Assembly: GCA_963575745.1 (NCBI GenBank) | Contig: CAUYUJ010017994.1 | Span: forward strand, 153,998 to 217,997 | Source: Prorocentrum cordatum | Taxonomy: Eukaryota; Sar; Dinophyceae; Prorocentrales; Prorocentraceae | DNA length: 64,000 nt | Direction of reading: 5' to 3' | Shown here: positions 11,116-20,150 of the stretch, piece by piece | Layout: each line of letters starts with the position of its first letter | Numbering within the stretch: the first letter of the stretch is position 1 | The notes under the pieces: generated by a model | The model's database searches: none | Seen by the model: only the letters and a program-made list of their open reading frames with translations | Told to the model about the DNA's origin: nothing | Program-made: the position numbers and the translations under genes

Positions 11116-11555
11116 GGACAGCGGGTCTCTGCCTGGCTTGGCCCAAGACGTCTGCGGATGACGGCGACTGCTGTCTGCAGTAACGTGCTTTGCAGCCGAG
11201 GCCCGCCGTTATCGTGCGAAGCAAAGGCGAAAGGCCCTTGAGCATCCAGCTTGCAACAGTTGTAGCGGCGCGGTAGAAACACACAAGGACGCAAGGTTGT
11301 GCAAGGTCACCTTTGCGGAGCTCCATGCGTGCCAAGTGGGCACCATTTTGTCCCCAAATTCGAGGGCCGCGGAACTATGGAAGCCAAACAGTCACAATCC
11401 AAACATATGTTCCTGCGGTTGCTGGGCCACCCGCACATCCGAAATTATGGGGCGCCTGTGCATGACGACTGCTTCCCGCCCTCCCTCCATCATCCTCCTC
11501 ATCATCACCGTTTTCCATAATTTCTCCCCTCGGTTGGTACCCTCCCCATCCTCCC
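11116..11555. other. Mixed sequence, no supported gene
   Basis: Repeat-poor stretch between the G-rich tract and the GAC repeat module. I see short frames only and no domain. Confidence 0.5.
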
Positions 11556-11740
11556 TCAACGAGGACGGAGCAAACGACGACGAAAACGACGACGACGACG
11601 ACGACGGAGCAGAAGAAAACGGCGAGCTGGACGGACCACGACGACGACGAGACGGGAGGAGGACGCCGGAGAGGAAGACAGGAGTGGGGAGGCGTTCGCC
11701 TGCCCAGACTCCTCCTCCTCCACCCAAAAGGGGGTCCAGC
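11556..11740. repeat. ACG-repeat module shared with 17880-18170
   Basis: (GAC/ACG)n followed by GCGAGCTGGACGGACCACGA, GACGGGAGGAGGACGCC, and a tail containing GTGGGGAGGCGTTCGCC. The same order of elements occurs at 17880-18170, so this is a dispersed compound repeat. Confidence 0.85.
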
Positions 11741-11744
11741 TGCA

Positions 11745-11885
11745 AAGGGGTGGTGCAATAGATTTGGGGCAATTGTATTGCAAACGTATTGCGCATTGCA
11801 ACTAATGCATTGCACGCGAAAATCCAGCAATGCATTTGCGCCCCGGAATGTATTGCACGCCCCAAATATATTGCAACCCCACAAA
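11745..11885. repeat. Cluster of ATTGCA motifs
   Basis: Five ATTGCA, one ATTGCG and three GCAAT words occur within ~125 bp (for example GTATTGCAAAC, ATGCATTGCACGC, GTATTGCACGCCCC). Spacing is irregular, roughly 10-25 bp. Function unknown. Confidence 0.7.
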
Positions 11886-12040
11886 TCTACCCCTTGTCGC
11901 TAGACCCCCTTTTGGGCCAACCCGACCCCTCTCCTCTGTCCGCCTCCTGCTCTCGTCACTCCTGCCGCTGGCGCCGCTGGCAACACGGGAAAACGTGTGC
12001 CCGATCGCGGAAGCCAGCGATCTAAGCATGCACCGTCGGC

Positions 12041-12225
12041 GAGCGAGCGGGGGAAGTGAAAAGGAGAAGGCCTTCTCAGAAGGCGGCGGGGCTTCTCAGA
12101 GGCCCTCGCGCCTCCTGAGAGGCGTTTGTTGCGTCTTCGGGGAAGGCTCAAAAAACTTCTCGAAAGACTTGGGGACTCCCAGGCCTTCTGAGAAGGCCTT
12201 CTCCTTCTCACGTCCCCCCGTCGCG
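12041..12225. mobile_element. Foldback/MITE-like element 1
   Basis: The left arm starts GCGAGCGGGGGAAGTG, then AAAAGGAGAAGGCCTTCTC (12044-12084). It is matched by an inverted right arm ending GAGAAGGCCTTCTCCTTCTC then ACGTCCCCCCGTCGC (12182-12222). Arms of ~42 bp surround a ~97-bp centre with no coding. No clear target-site duplication. Confidence 0.75.
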
Positions 12226-12440
12226 CTGGGGGAACAGACAGTGACACAGACATCAAAATTCGGGGGACCGCTCAGATTTCGGATTTCTCGGATCGGCGCT
12301 GGGCCCCCTCCATGGCGCACGGAGCGCGCCATGGGCGGCGCCGGATGCGCCGCCAGGGGGCCCCAGCGCCGATCCGAGGAATCCGCGCGGACCTTCGAAC
12401 CTTGATGTCTGTGTAATTGTTTGGCCCCCGACGCTCGCCG
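12217..12440. mobile_element. Foldback/MITE-like element 2, adjoining element 1
   Basis: Arms of ~90 bp: left 12217-12312 (ACACAGACATCAAAATTCG, CTCGGATCGGCGCTGGGCCC) and an inverted right arm 12345-12440 (GGGCCCCAGCGCCGATCCGA, CTTGATGTCTGTGTAATTG). The centre is itself a GC palindrome (CCATGGCGCACGGAGCGCGC). The GGCGAGCG-CGGGGG end motif is shared with element 1, so the two appear nested or related. Confidence 0.78.
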
Positions 12441-12515
12441 CCAAATGCAGACATCGCCGCCGACCCATCACCGCGGACCCATGGCGAGCCTTTCCAGGGC
12501 CCGCGCGGGGCCCGA

Positions 12516-12702
12516 GGATAAGAGGAGGAGGAGGAGGAGGAGGAGGAGGAGGAGGAGGAGGATCAGGAGGAGGAGAATCAGGAGGAGGAGGAGGAGGAGG
12601 AGGAGGAGGAGGAGGAGGAGGAGGAGGAGGAGGAGGAGGAAGGGGAGGAGGAGGAGGAGGAGGAGGAGGAGGAGGAGGAGGAGGAGGAGGAGGAATAGGA
12701 GA
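12516..12702. repeat. (AGG)n triplet tract
   Basis: Nearly pure AGG with rare ATC and AAT interruptions, about 185 bp. Confidence 0.95.
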
Positions 12703-12867
12703 AGGAAGCTCATGACCTCTCGAGCCATTGAGCCTTTGGAAGCGGTTGCGAGGAGCGCGCCGCCCTACCAACCAAGGCCGGCCGTGCCCTGCTAGCCAGA
12801 GCAAGCCCTGCCGCCATGGAGCTAATTTGTCTTGCTGACCCCACGATGCCTTCCTCCTACAGGCAAC

Positions 12868-13124
12868 CTTGTGACGGCCAAACAATGGGATATTTAAATT
12901 GACGTGGTAGACAGTTTCAGCAGCACGCTTATCATCAGCATGCCAGTCCGATGGGCTGTTCAGATCAACGCGATGGACAATTCCAGTAACACTATCAGGA
13001 TGGGCAGGGCACATCTTGTCAACCCAATGCTTCACATGAGGATGAGTTGAAAAGCCGATCGACAAGGCGAAATGAATGGGACCGGAGGACACACAACCTA
13101 CGACCACAGAGGCAAACGATGCTG
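12868..13124 (-). CDS. Probable internal exon of an unknown gene
   Basis: On the minus strand a TCTTTCAG acceptor-like site precedes position 13124 and a CACAAG|GTTGCC donor-like site follows at 12868. The exon between is open and protein-like (GPIHFALSIGFSTHPHVK, VHRVDLNSPSDWHADDK, ETVYHVNLNIPLFGRHK). It is one of few repeat-free stretches here. Another possible exon lies upstream around 13219-13290 (WYQNVKFVKLRFCR, then VLWWR), but the reading phase does not join simply, so the gene model is incomplete. I do not recognise the family. A run-on frame into the neighbouring repeat exists but is not real coding. Confidence 0.4.
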
Positions 13125-13299
13125 CTGAAAGACATGTTGTTCAATTGACATACAACTGATCAACAAACTAAAATATTGATATCGCCAGAATGTGTTCCGA
13201 GAATTACCGTTCAGTCACCTCCACCACAGTACACACCCCGTCTGCCGACAGAAACGGAGCTTGACGAATTTCACGTTCTGATACCAAAGCCTACGGAAT

Positions 13300-14145
13300 C
13301 TATTGCGCAACATCATGCAAATAATTTCGAAACATGAATTCCAGTTGCGACAAATATCATCATGCTTCTCTTTCAAACCATTTGTTCAGGGTGCGTGCGC
13401 CGCTACTCCTTTTACACCTTTGGGCACAGACAGAAGCTTACGCATGAAAGGGAGGAGAGCAATTGACTGTACGCCAACTCCTGAGGATCATCATGACCGA
13501 CCACCGCCTTCGAATACCGACGCCCCGTCCGAAAGCTTAGCAGACAGGGCGAAGAGTTCGACTTATTGGCCTAAGCAGTACAACGTGTAGTGGGATAGAA
13601 GGCACTGTAGGGGAGAAGGATCATTCGAAGTGCCGCTTATCCGCTACCTCACACATTAACATCTTATTGTGAAGCCCACTAACATTGAAAGTCGGCAGTG
13701 GCAAGTCTGACCAAGTGTCGTTGTTCATGCGGTCCGCCGAGCGTTTCGAATACAATACTGTATGATACAACAGGTGGATGTTCGACAAAGTGTGGGATCA
13801 TGCCAATACTCACGGGGACGTCGAATCTCTCATTGCCACGCTCGCACTGGACGAGCAGCAGCTCGACAACCTACATCAAGCTTGTGTTCGCGACTACAGA
13901 GGCCTCCCTAACCTACCCCTCCCTCCTGTCCCGCCCTCTTCTTTCTAGCTGTTCAACCGTCCTTCCCCTCGCCCTCCTTGGGTCCACCGTGCTAGCCTCA
14001 ATGGCGGGAGCTGGTCGGCGCGTGCCTCTGGGGGTATTCCAGGCCATTGCTTTGTCACGCCGTTCCGTCGTGTCTGCTGGTGCCCAACCAGACAGCACAC
14101 GCATCATAACAAGAGACGGCTCTGTCTTGTCGTTCGGGCGGGATG
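13300..14145. other. No supported gene
   Basis: AT-richer, repeat-poor sequence with a 160-codon plus-strand frame (13698-14180). It has mixed Ser/Thr/Leu composition, no domain, and runs into a dispersed repeat at its 3' end. I do not call it a gene. Confidence 0.45.
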
Positions 14146-14663
14146 GGGTCGGGGAGTGGAATGTGGATGACGGGGAGTAGACGGCGTTCGCTGCGAGCGG
14201 TCGGCTGCTTCCTCTGCAACCCGTTGTGGACCGAGCGCCTCGATGCTGTGGTGCTCGCTCCAGCGAGACGAACATGTATGAGAGGCAGTTTCGTTCGGCC
14301 ATCAGTATATGGAGAACGTGAGGAGGGTGATGAGATGAGGAGGTGGTTGATCCTACCCCTTCCTGGCCAGCCAACTCTTTTTCATTCCGCTGGGAGCGGC
14401 AGCAAGTTACAGTACAAAGCACGAGCTGGACCAGCAAGCCTCGTTTGAGGCCGCGGGCTGAAACGGGACAGGTCGAGCGGTGGTGGAGGAGGAGATGGCA
14501 TCCACTGCGAATGCCTGGCTGCTTTCTCCGCAGCGTGCCGTGGACCGATCACCCTGACACTGCAGTGCATGCTCGAGCGGCGCGGCGCGCGCACGAAGAG
14601 CGGCAAAGCGTAGCCCCGCTACTCGGTCCGCTCCACCTCCACAAGGGCTCCCAACTTCGCGCT

Positions 14664-14694
14664 TCGCGCTGCGCGAAGCGCGAAGTGCGAATAA
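14664..14694. repeat. Short perfect palindrome of CTTCGCG
   Basis: CTTCGCGCTTCGCG, a 3-nt spacer, then its reverse complement. Related CGCGAAGCGCGAATAACTTCG pieces follow to 14790. Confidence 0.85.
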
Positions 14695-15228
14695 CTTCGC
14701 GCTCTCGCGCCGCCTCCCAAGGGAGAATATGAGGATGAGGAGGAATCGGAGCCGAACCGCGAAGCGCGAATAACTTCGCGCCCTCGAGGGCGCCCTTGCT
14801 CCATGTTCCTGGCCGTAATGGTGGGCCCATGGGGCACGTGGCCACCAGGGCAGATCATGGAGCTGGCATCTCTCAATTGGTTTTTGCGTGTATGGGAGGC
14901 CGTCTCTTTCTGCCACCAGTCGTGGTGCCCGAGGTGTAGAGGGGAAGCTATGGGAGAGGTGTGGAGGAGGAGGAGGAGGAAGAGGAGGAGGAGCTGGGTG
15001 GAGGTGGATGTGGACAATTTCCACGAACCTCCTGTGGGAGCCGACCCTCGATGAGAGCATCTTTAGGCGCGACCCTCGGTATCATTTCATTGGCCACTGC
15101 TGGCATTCTTGAACCTCGTATCGCACATGATTATGTTTGTTCTCCACTTTGGATCGGCGTCTCACTCCGAAGTACTTGAACTTCGAGCTGTTCAGTTCGC
15201 AATCTGTTTTACGACCCTCGCCGACCAG

Positions 15229-15349
15229 CAACTGGGGGAGCTGTGGTCCTTACTCCCCTGGGGGAACCCATCGCATCGACGATCTCTCGAGAGGGGTCTC
15301 GAAATCGATGGGTCCCCCAGGGGGGTAAGGACCACAGCTCCCCCAGTTG
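15229..15349. mobile_element. Foldback/MITE-like element 3 (121 bp)
   Basis: CAACTGGGGGAGCTGTGGTC at the left end is the exact inverse of the right end. The arms continue (CTTACTCCCCTGGGGGAACC against GGTCCCCCAGGGGGGTAAG) to a CTCTCGAGAGGGG centre. Both arms cover nearly the whole element and no coding is present. Confidence 0.88.
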
Positions 15350-15699
15350 TGGCTGGCCTGCCTCGGTCAGGGCGCAGCCCCGAGTTCATGATGGCCACCA
15401 GGAGCTATACTTAACAAGTTAATCGGCAAGGACACTTTTCCCGACCACTTTCGGAGGAGGTTCGGAGGGCAGAGGATGGAGGTGGAATAGAGGGCATTGC
15501 GAGCGACCGGTTGCTTCCACTGCAACGCGCGTTGGACCGAGCACGTTGATGTTGTGGTGCACCTTCGAGCGCAGCGGAGCTGGAGACAAACAGCGGGTGA
15601 GTGTAGCCCCGCTCACCGGTCCGCTGCGCCACCATTCCTGGCGGTGGTGGTATGCCCTTGTGGCACGTAGCCACCAGAGCAGACCATGGACCCGAGAAG

Positions 15700-16335
15700 A
15701 AGAGGGAGAGGTAAGAGGTGAGAGGTTTAGCATCGAGGATGTGGCGGTGGATGGAGGCGGAGGACGTGCGAGTCGACCGCTGAGAGCGTGTTGACCGCCA
15801 GAGCTATGCTTCACCGAGTCTATGAGCAATATCTTGATCAGAAGAGATGAGTGTACAATACTTGTGACTGCCCAAGGCCAGCCAGTATCGTCTGAGCGAG
15901 CCTCCCACGGCAGAACCCGCCTGCTTCACATTCCCACTTAGGCCATCCAGACTAGTTGGCCAGCCTGACACTGGGGAGGGTAGGCTTTCGAGGTTATGAA
16001 GATACTGTTAGAGGTGGAGGAGGTGGGACGAGCGCTGCCAACAGATTCATACATAATCCCTCGGTGAGGGCTTTTTAGCTACTGCCGTACTGTCCGTCGG
16101 TGAGGGCCTTGACCTGGAAAGGGATTGGGGTAGGTGAGCAGCAGGGGGGTGCGAAGGAGTATCCTCTGTGCCCTTGTGGGCTCACGGTCTTTTTATTTGT
16201 CCTCACGCCTCTCTCTTTGCCGCTGCGCCAGCCAGGCGCAATTTGATCGTCGCATCGCTTAATCGGCCGATCAAATTTTTGCACTGCTCACATTAACGCC
16301 ACAATTTTGCCCCTACGACTTGCTCAACGTCAACA
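15700..16335. other. No supported gene
   Basis: Moderate-GC sequence with no domain-bearing frame and no strong repeat. A small direct repeat (CCTCGGTGAGGGC, CCGTCGGTGAGGGCC) lies near 16060-16110. Confidence 0.5.
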
Positions 16336-16336
16336 A

Positions 16337-16838
16337 ATAGGAGGAGAAGGAGGAGGAGGTGAAGAAGGAGGAGGATCAGGAGGAGGAGGATCATCTGGAG
16401 AGGGCGAAGCTGAAGGAGGAGGAGGAGGAGGCTTTAGAAGATGAGGAGGAGGAGGCGGAGCAGGAGGAGGAAGAGGAGCAGGAGGAATCGGGAGCAGGAT
16501 GTGGAACCAGAGGAGGAGGAGGAGGAGGAGGAGGAGGAGGAGGAGGAGGAGGAAGAGGAGGAGGAGGAGGAAGAAGGAGGAGGAGGAGGAGGAGGAGGAG
16601 GAGGAAGAGGAGCGGGAGGCGCCGCCGAATGCCGGCAACTCCGCCTCTGCTGCCGCCGAGCCCACGCCAGCGGGCCCCGGCCGCCGCTCTGCCGCCGGGC
16701 TCGGCCCGCCCAGCGGCCTCCGCCGGAGGCGAAGAGAGGCGCCCCGACGGGGAGGCACCCGCTTCGGAGCGCGCCCCGACGGCCTTTTCGCCGTCGTCGT
16801 AAATCGTCGTCGCCGTCGTCGCCGTTTTCGTACCGCTT

Positions 16839-16869
<31 letters not shown>

Positions 16870-16955
16870 CGCCGCCGCCGCCGCCGTCCCTCGCGTCGTC
16901 GTCGTCGCCGCCGCCGTCGTCGTCGTCGTCCCTCGCGTCGTCGTCCCACGGCTGT
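16337..16955. repeat. Triplet-repeat complex (AGG)n then (CGT/CGC)n
   Basis: AGG-rich tract from 16337 to ~16620, a GC-rich spacer (16620-16790), then CGTCGTCG/CGCCGCCG repeats to ~16955. Poly-Glu, poly-Arg and poly-Ser frames here are artefacts. Confidence 0.85.
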
Positions 16956-17374
16956 TTCCATCTTTTCCTGGCAGAGGCCACGCGGCCAAGACGCAGCCAC
17001 GCGCGTGCACGGCGAGGCCCTCTCGGGAACGCGCCCACGGCTTCCTGGTGGAATTTCTTGTTGCCCAGGGATGCTCTAAGAGAGTGTCTCGAATGCGAAT
17101 CGAAGAAAACTGTAATTGCACTATAGGATGGAATATGTCGACAAGGCGTGCCCAATCCTTTTGCTTGTTGCCGTGAGCGCTGCACCGCTGGCAAGGGGGC
17201 GGTAATGGGATGGCTGGTAGAAGCTGGAAATCCGCCGCCCCTCAGGAAGGCTGTCGCAACCACGCGACCCGCTTGAGAAAAAGGAGCCACACCTCGATGT
17301 AAAGAACTCAGTGGCAAGCTGGGCGGTCGCAGCTAGCACCAGGCGGCGCGTCCAATAACGCGCCAGATGTGGAC
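16956..17374. other. No supported gene
   Basis: Repeat-poor DNA between the triplet complex and the conserved 17.4-kb motif. No convincing coding or RNA gene. Confidence 0.5.
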
Positions 17375-17490
17375 GCGTACCCAAAGATCCGACGTCGTGA
17401 TTCTTTCAATACGGGATCCAGGGAAGTCCCGACCCTTTCCCCAGGGCCGGTTTTTCATCCTGAATCGCTTTTTGACGGCCCCGAGGCCCG
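17375..17490. repeat. Copy 1 of a dispersed conserved motif (GAAGTCCCGACCC)
   Basis: Contains GAAGTCCCGACCCTTTCCCC, AGGGCCGGTTTTTCATCCTG and TTTTTGACGG. Related copies lie at 31105-31217 (same strand), 60403-60455 (opposite strand) and, weaker, 30685-30737 (opposite strand). Homology with the 31-kb copy extends upstream over CGACGTC-CTGATT-TCAATACG for about 95 bp in all. Confidence 0.75.
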
Positions 17491-17700
17491 GCGAGGGCCT
17501 CCAGAGGCCGAAAATGGCCAAACACCTCCGTCTTGATGTTTTCAGCACGTTGGACCTCTGGGTACACCACCCCGGCACGAGCACGGGCGGGCCGATGGGC
17601 CTTCTTCATGGACTGCTTCTCCGCCTCCTTCTTCCGCTGGAAGCGCCGCTGCTCGGCCTCGCGCCCGCCGTCGCTGGGGGGGGTGCGAGACGCCGCCGCT
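17406..17700 (-). other. Exon-like island containing the conserved motif
   Basis: The minus strand reads GGREAEQRRFQRKKEAEKQS, then MKKAHRPARARAG and VYPEVQRAENIKTEVFGHF, ending at a stop near 17406 just after the conserved motif (DEKPALGKGSG). The Glu/Lys/Arg-rich helical style matches the islands at 10788-10898 and ~60130-60230. It could be a terminal exon. No family recognised. Confidence 0.35.
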
Positions 17701-17879
17701 GGACGAAGACGAGCGAGGAAGAAGATGAAGGGGCCCTGGGACACACAAACAAATACACACATATGTTCCCATGTTTATACTTACTGGGCTTTTGTCTTCC
17801 CCCCCACTTCCCATATTTTCCCATATTTTCTGGGGAGTCGACGATTAATTGTGTCTGTGTGTTTTTTCCCCTCCTGAGA

Positions 17880-18170
17880 AGAGTCGGACAGACGACGACG
17901 ACAACGACGAAGGAGCAAACGACGACGACGACGATGACGACCACGGCGACGATGACGGCGACGACGACGGCGGCGAAGGTGACGGCGACGGCGACGACGA
18001 CGGCGACGGCGGCGGAGCAAAAGATAACGACGCGCTGGACGGACCACGACGACGACGAGACGGGAGGAGGACGCCAGCGACGACGGCGAGCGGGGGAGAA
18101 GACAGGTGTGGGGAGGCGTTCGCCTTCCCAAATTACTCCTCCTCCTCCTCCGATCCTTTCTGCTTCTCCG
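17880..18170. repeat. ACG-repeat module shared with 11556-11740
   Basis: (GAC/ACG)n with GGC interruptions, then GCGCTGGACGGACCACGA, GACGGGAGGAGGACGCC and GTGGGGAGGCGTTCGCC, in the same order as the copy at 11.6 kb but longer. Confidence 0.85.
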
Positions 18171-18357
18171 GTTCCACATCCTGCTCCCGATTCCTCCCGC
18201 TCCGCCTCCTTCTCTTCTTCCTCCTCCTCCTCCTCCTCCTCCGCCTCCTCCTCCTCCTCCTCCCTCCCTCCTCCTCCTCCCTCCTCTCTCCTCCTCCTCC
18301 TCCTCCTCCTCCTCCTCCTCCTCCTCCTCCTCCTCCTCCTCCTCCTCCTCCTCTTGT
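18171..18357. repeat. (CTC)n triplet tract
   Basis: Long CTC run with CCTCCCTCC interruptions, followed by GC-rich sequence to 18620 with no recognised gene. Confidence 0.95.
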
Positions 18358-18659
18358 CCCTGCGGGCTGGGGAAGAGATGCGAGCAGGGAGCGAGCGCGC
18401 GATAAGGAGCGCACTCGGGCATCCGAGGGAACGAGGCGCACGTCCGAGGCGGCGACCACGACAGGAAAAGCGAGCGCTGGCAGCGTCTTGCTCGCCGCCA
18501 AGGGCTGCCCGCGGCCCGGCCGCCCCACTCGGCCCCCCCCCGCGGCCTCGCCGCGCGAGGGCGCTCCCTTCTCTCGCCTCCTGTCTTCGCGGCCGGGCTC
18601 CTCTCGGGCGTTGGTAGAACTGGGTTTAGTGGAACCTGGTTTGGTGATCTGTACCGGTC

Positions 18660-18827
18660 GGGTGTTGCTAGAGGTACCCCTGGCCCAAGGTGCCCCCAGC
18701 TTTTCGCTCCATTTTGGAGCCCCTGGGGCCCTCTGGGCCTCGTGAGGGGTGCTCTGGAGGCTGTTTGGGTTACCCCGAGAATCCTGGGGGCACCTTGGCC
18801 CAGGGGCACTTCTAGTTGGCAACACCC
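18660..18827. mobile_element. MITE-like element 4 (~168 bp) beside the copia insertion
   Basis: Left end GGGTGTTGCTAGAGGTACCC, then TGGCCCAAGGTGCCCCCAG. The inverted right end carries CTGGGGGCACCTTGGCCCAG, then GGGCACTTCTAGTTGGCAAC. Terminal inverted repeats are ~40 bp around a ~90-bp non-coding centre. It ends 8 bp before the copia 5' LTR. Confidence 0.8.
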
Positions 18828-18835
18828 CATGTATC

Positions 18836-18986
18836 TGTGATTCCAGAAGACTCGCAGCTCTCCTCACCTGCTCTCTGCCGCCGCTCATTTGGCTCAAATT
18901 ATTTGCCAGGGCCCCTGGCCGATTGAGCTACGATCCGCTCTGCGAGCGTTCCCAAAACGATAGATCCGCGATCTTTCCAGATCACA
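18836..18986 (+). repeat. Copia 5' LTR (151 bp)
   Basis: TG...CA ends. Matches the 3' LTR at 146 of 151 positions. The LTR is unusually short. It contains CATTTGGCTCAAA, which weakly resembles the 3' half of DinoSL. Confidence 0.93.
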
Positions 18987-20150
18987 ATGGTAGCTTGGAG
19001 CGGGTCTCAGCTGCCGGCGCTGCGCGCCTCCACATTGTTAGCCACGACGACGCCGTCGTGCACCATCACGGAATCGACGCCCAGCGGCGTCCTGCGAGCC
19101 CTCATAAGCCTGAGCATAGCGCTCTACTCCGCCAGCGTCACCGACGCCAGCACCTACGCCTCCAACGCCAGCGTCAGCGACGCCAGCAGCTACGCCTACC
19201 CTGCCAACTCCAACGCCACCGTCAGCGACGCCAGCGACTACAACTTCAACGCCTATTTCTCCGACGCCAGCGTCAGCGACACCAGCTACTACGCCTACCC
19301 TGACTTCCCCAGCGCCACCGTCAGCGACGCCAGCATCAACGCCTACTTCTCTTACGCCAGTGTCATCGACGCTAGCCATCACGCCTTGAACGCCAACTTC
19401 TCCTACGCCAGTGTCAGCGACGCTTGCGACTACGCTTTGAACGACAGCTACTTCTCCTACGCCAGTGTCAGCGACGCTAGCTATTTCTCCTACGACGGTG
19501 TCAGCGACGCCAGCGATTTCTCCTTCTACGCCAGTGTCAGCGACGCGGCCTACTACTTCATCATCGACAAGATGACAGACAACGACGCGTATAGCGTCAT
19601 TCCTATCTGGGATGGCAAGTGGAGAGACTACACGCAGGAAGTTAAGCTCTGGACGCTTAGCGAGAACCTCGCCGCGGCGCACAGCCTCGCATCGAAGCTC
19701 GTGCTGCAGCTCAGCGGGGCTGCCCGGGGCGCAGCACTCAACATGGCGGAAGCGCAGCTGCGTCCTGCAGCCGCGGCGGACATCGAAGACCCCGACGACA
19801 GGAAGCGCAACAGGAACCAGGTCGGCATTGAGAATGCGCTACAGCACCTGGAGGCGAGCTTGGGTCAGCAGATGCCCGTGCAGACGGGCGAGACCCTCGA
19901 GAAGTTGTTCGACTCGACTCAAAATCACCGACGCAGAGGTGAACACATGACGGACTGGCTCATCCGTTTCGACTGGACTGCAGCAACAATGCGAGAAAGA
20001 TGTGGGCCTCAACGCGCAGGGCGACGTGGCGGGATGGTTCCTGCTGCGCAAGGCCGGGCTCGCGGCAGAACGCCGCGAGCGTGTCGCGGGCAACTTGCCC
20101 GACGAACACTGCGGCTAACAACGTATCCTCGGGCTGCTGGTCAGGATGTT
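18987..20150 (+). pseudogene. Copia Gag region, frameshifted
   Basis: An ATG at 18987 opens directly at the primer-binding site. The first ~190 codons are a low-complexity Ser/Ala/Asp/Tyr region with about ten copies of an ASVSDAS-like heptad. The capsid-like part follows (~19580-19970: WDGKWRDYTQEVKLWTLSE, HSLASKLVLQLSG, EKLFDSTQN). Near 19975 the frame breaks: the natural continuation (DVGLNAQGDVAGWFLLRKAG) lies in another frame and then meets a TAA near 20119. Gag would normally form the particle that packages element RNA. The coding is not continuous with the protease part. Confidence 0.8.
18988..18996 (+). other. Primer-binding site (initiator-Met tRNA type)
   Basis: TGGTAGC starts one base after the LTR and would pair with the GCTACCA 3' end of initiator methionine tRNA, the usual copia primer. 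The match does not obviously extend beyond seven bases. Confidence 0.55.

Larger units (their letters stand above)
14146..15700. repeat. Diverged dispersed repeat family, three copies
   Basis: A ~130-170-bp block with GCGAGCGACCGGTTGCTTCC, TGGACCGAGCACGTTGATG and GTGGTGCACCTTCGAGCG-like text recurs at ~14150-14275, ~14475-14640 and ~15470-15640. The last two copies also share a downstream block (GGCACGTGGCCACCAGGGCA type) at ~14820-14863 and ~15650-15692. The foldback at 15229-15349 and a CTTCGCG palindrome cluster (14664-14790) lie between copies. Confidence 0.65.

Noticed and set aside
13698-14180. 160-codon plus-strand frame
   Set aside because: No domain, Ser/Thr-rich, and its 3' part is a dispersed repeat.
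16330-18620. Poly-Glu, poly-Arg, poly-Ser and poly-Pro proteins from AGG/CTC tracts
   Set aside because: Triplet repeats give open frames in every phase.
18880-18900. DinoSL resemblance (CATTTGGCTCAAA) in the copia LTRs
   Set aside because: Only the 3' half matches and the 3' LTR copy is changed; chance similarity is likely.
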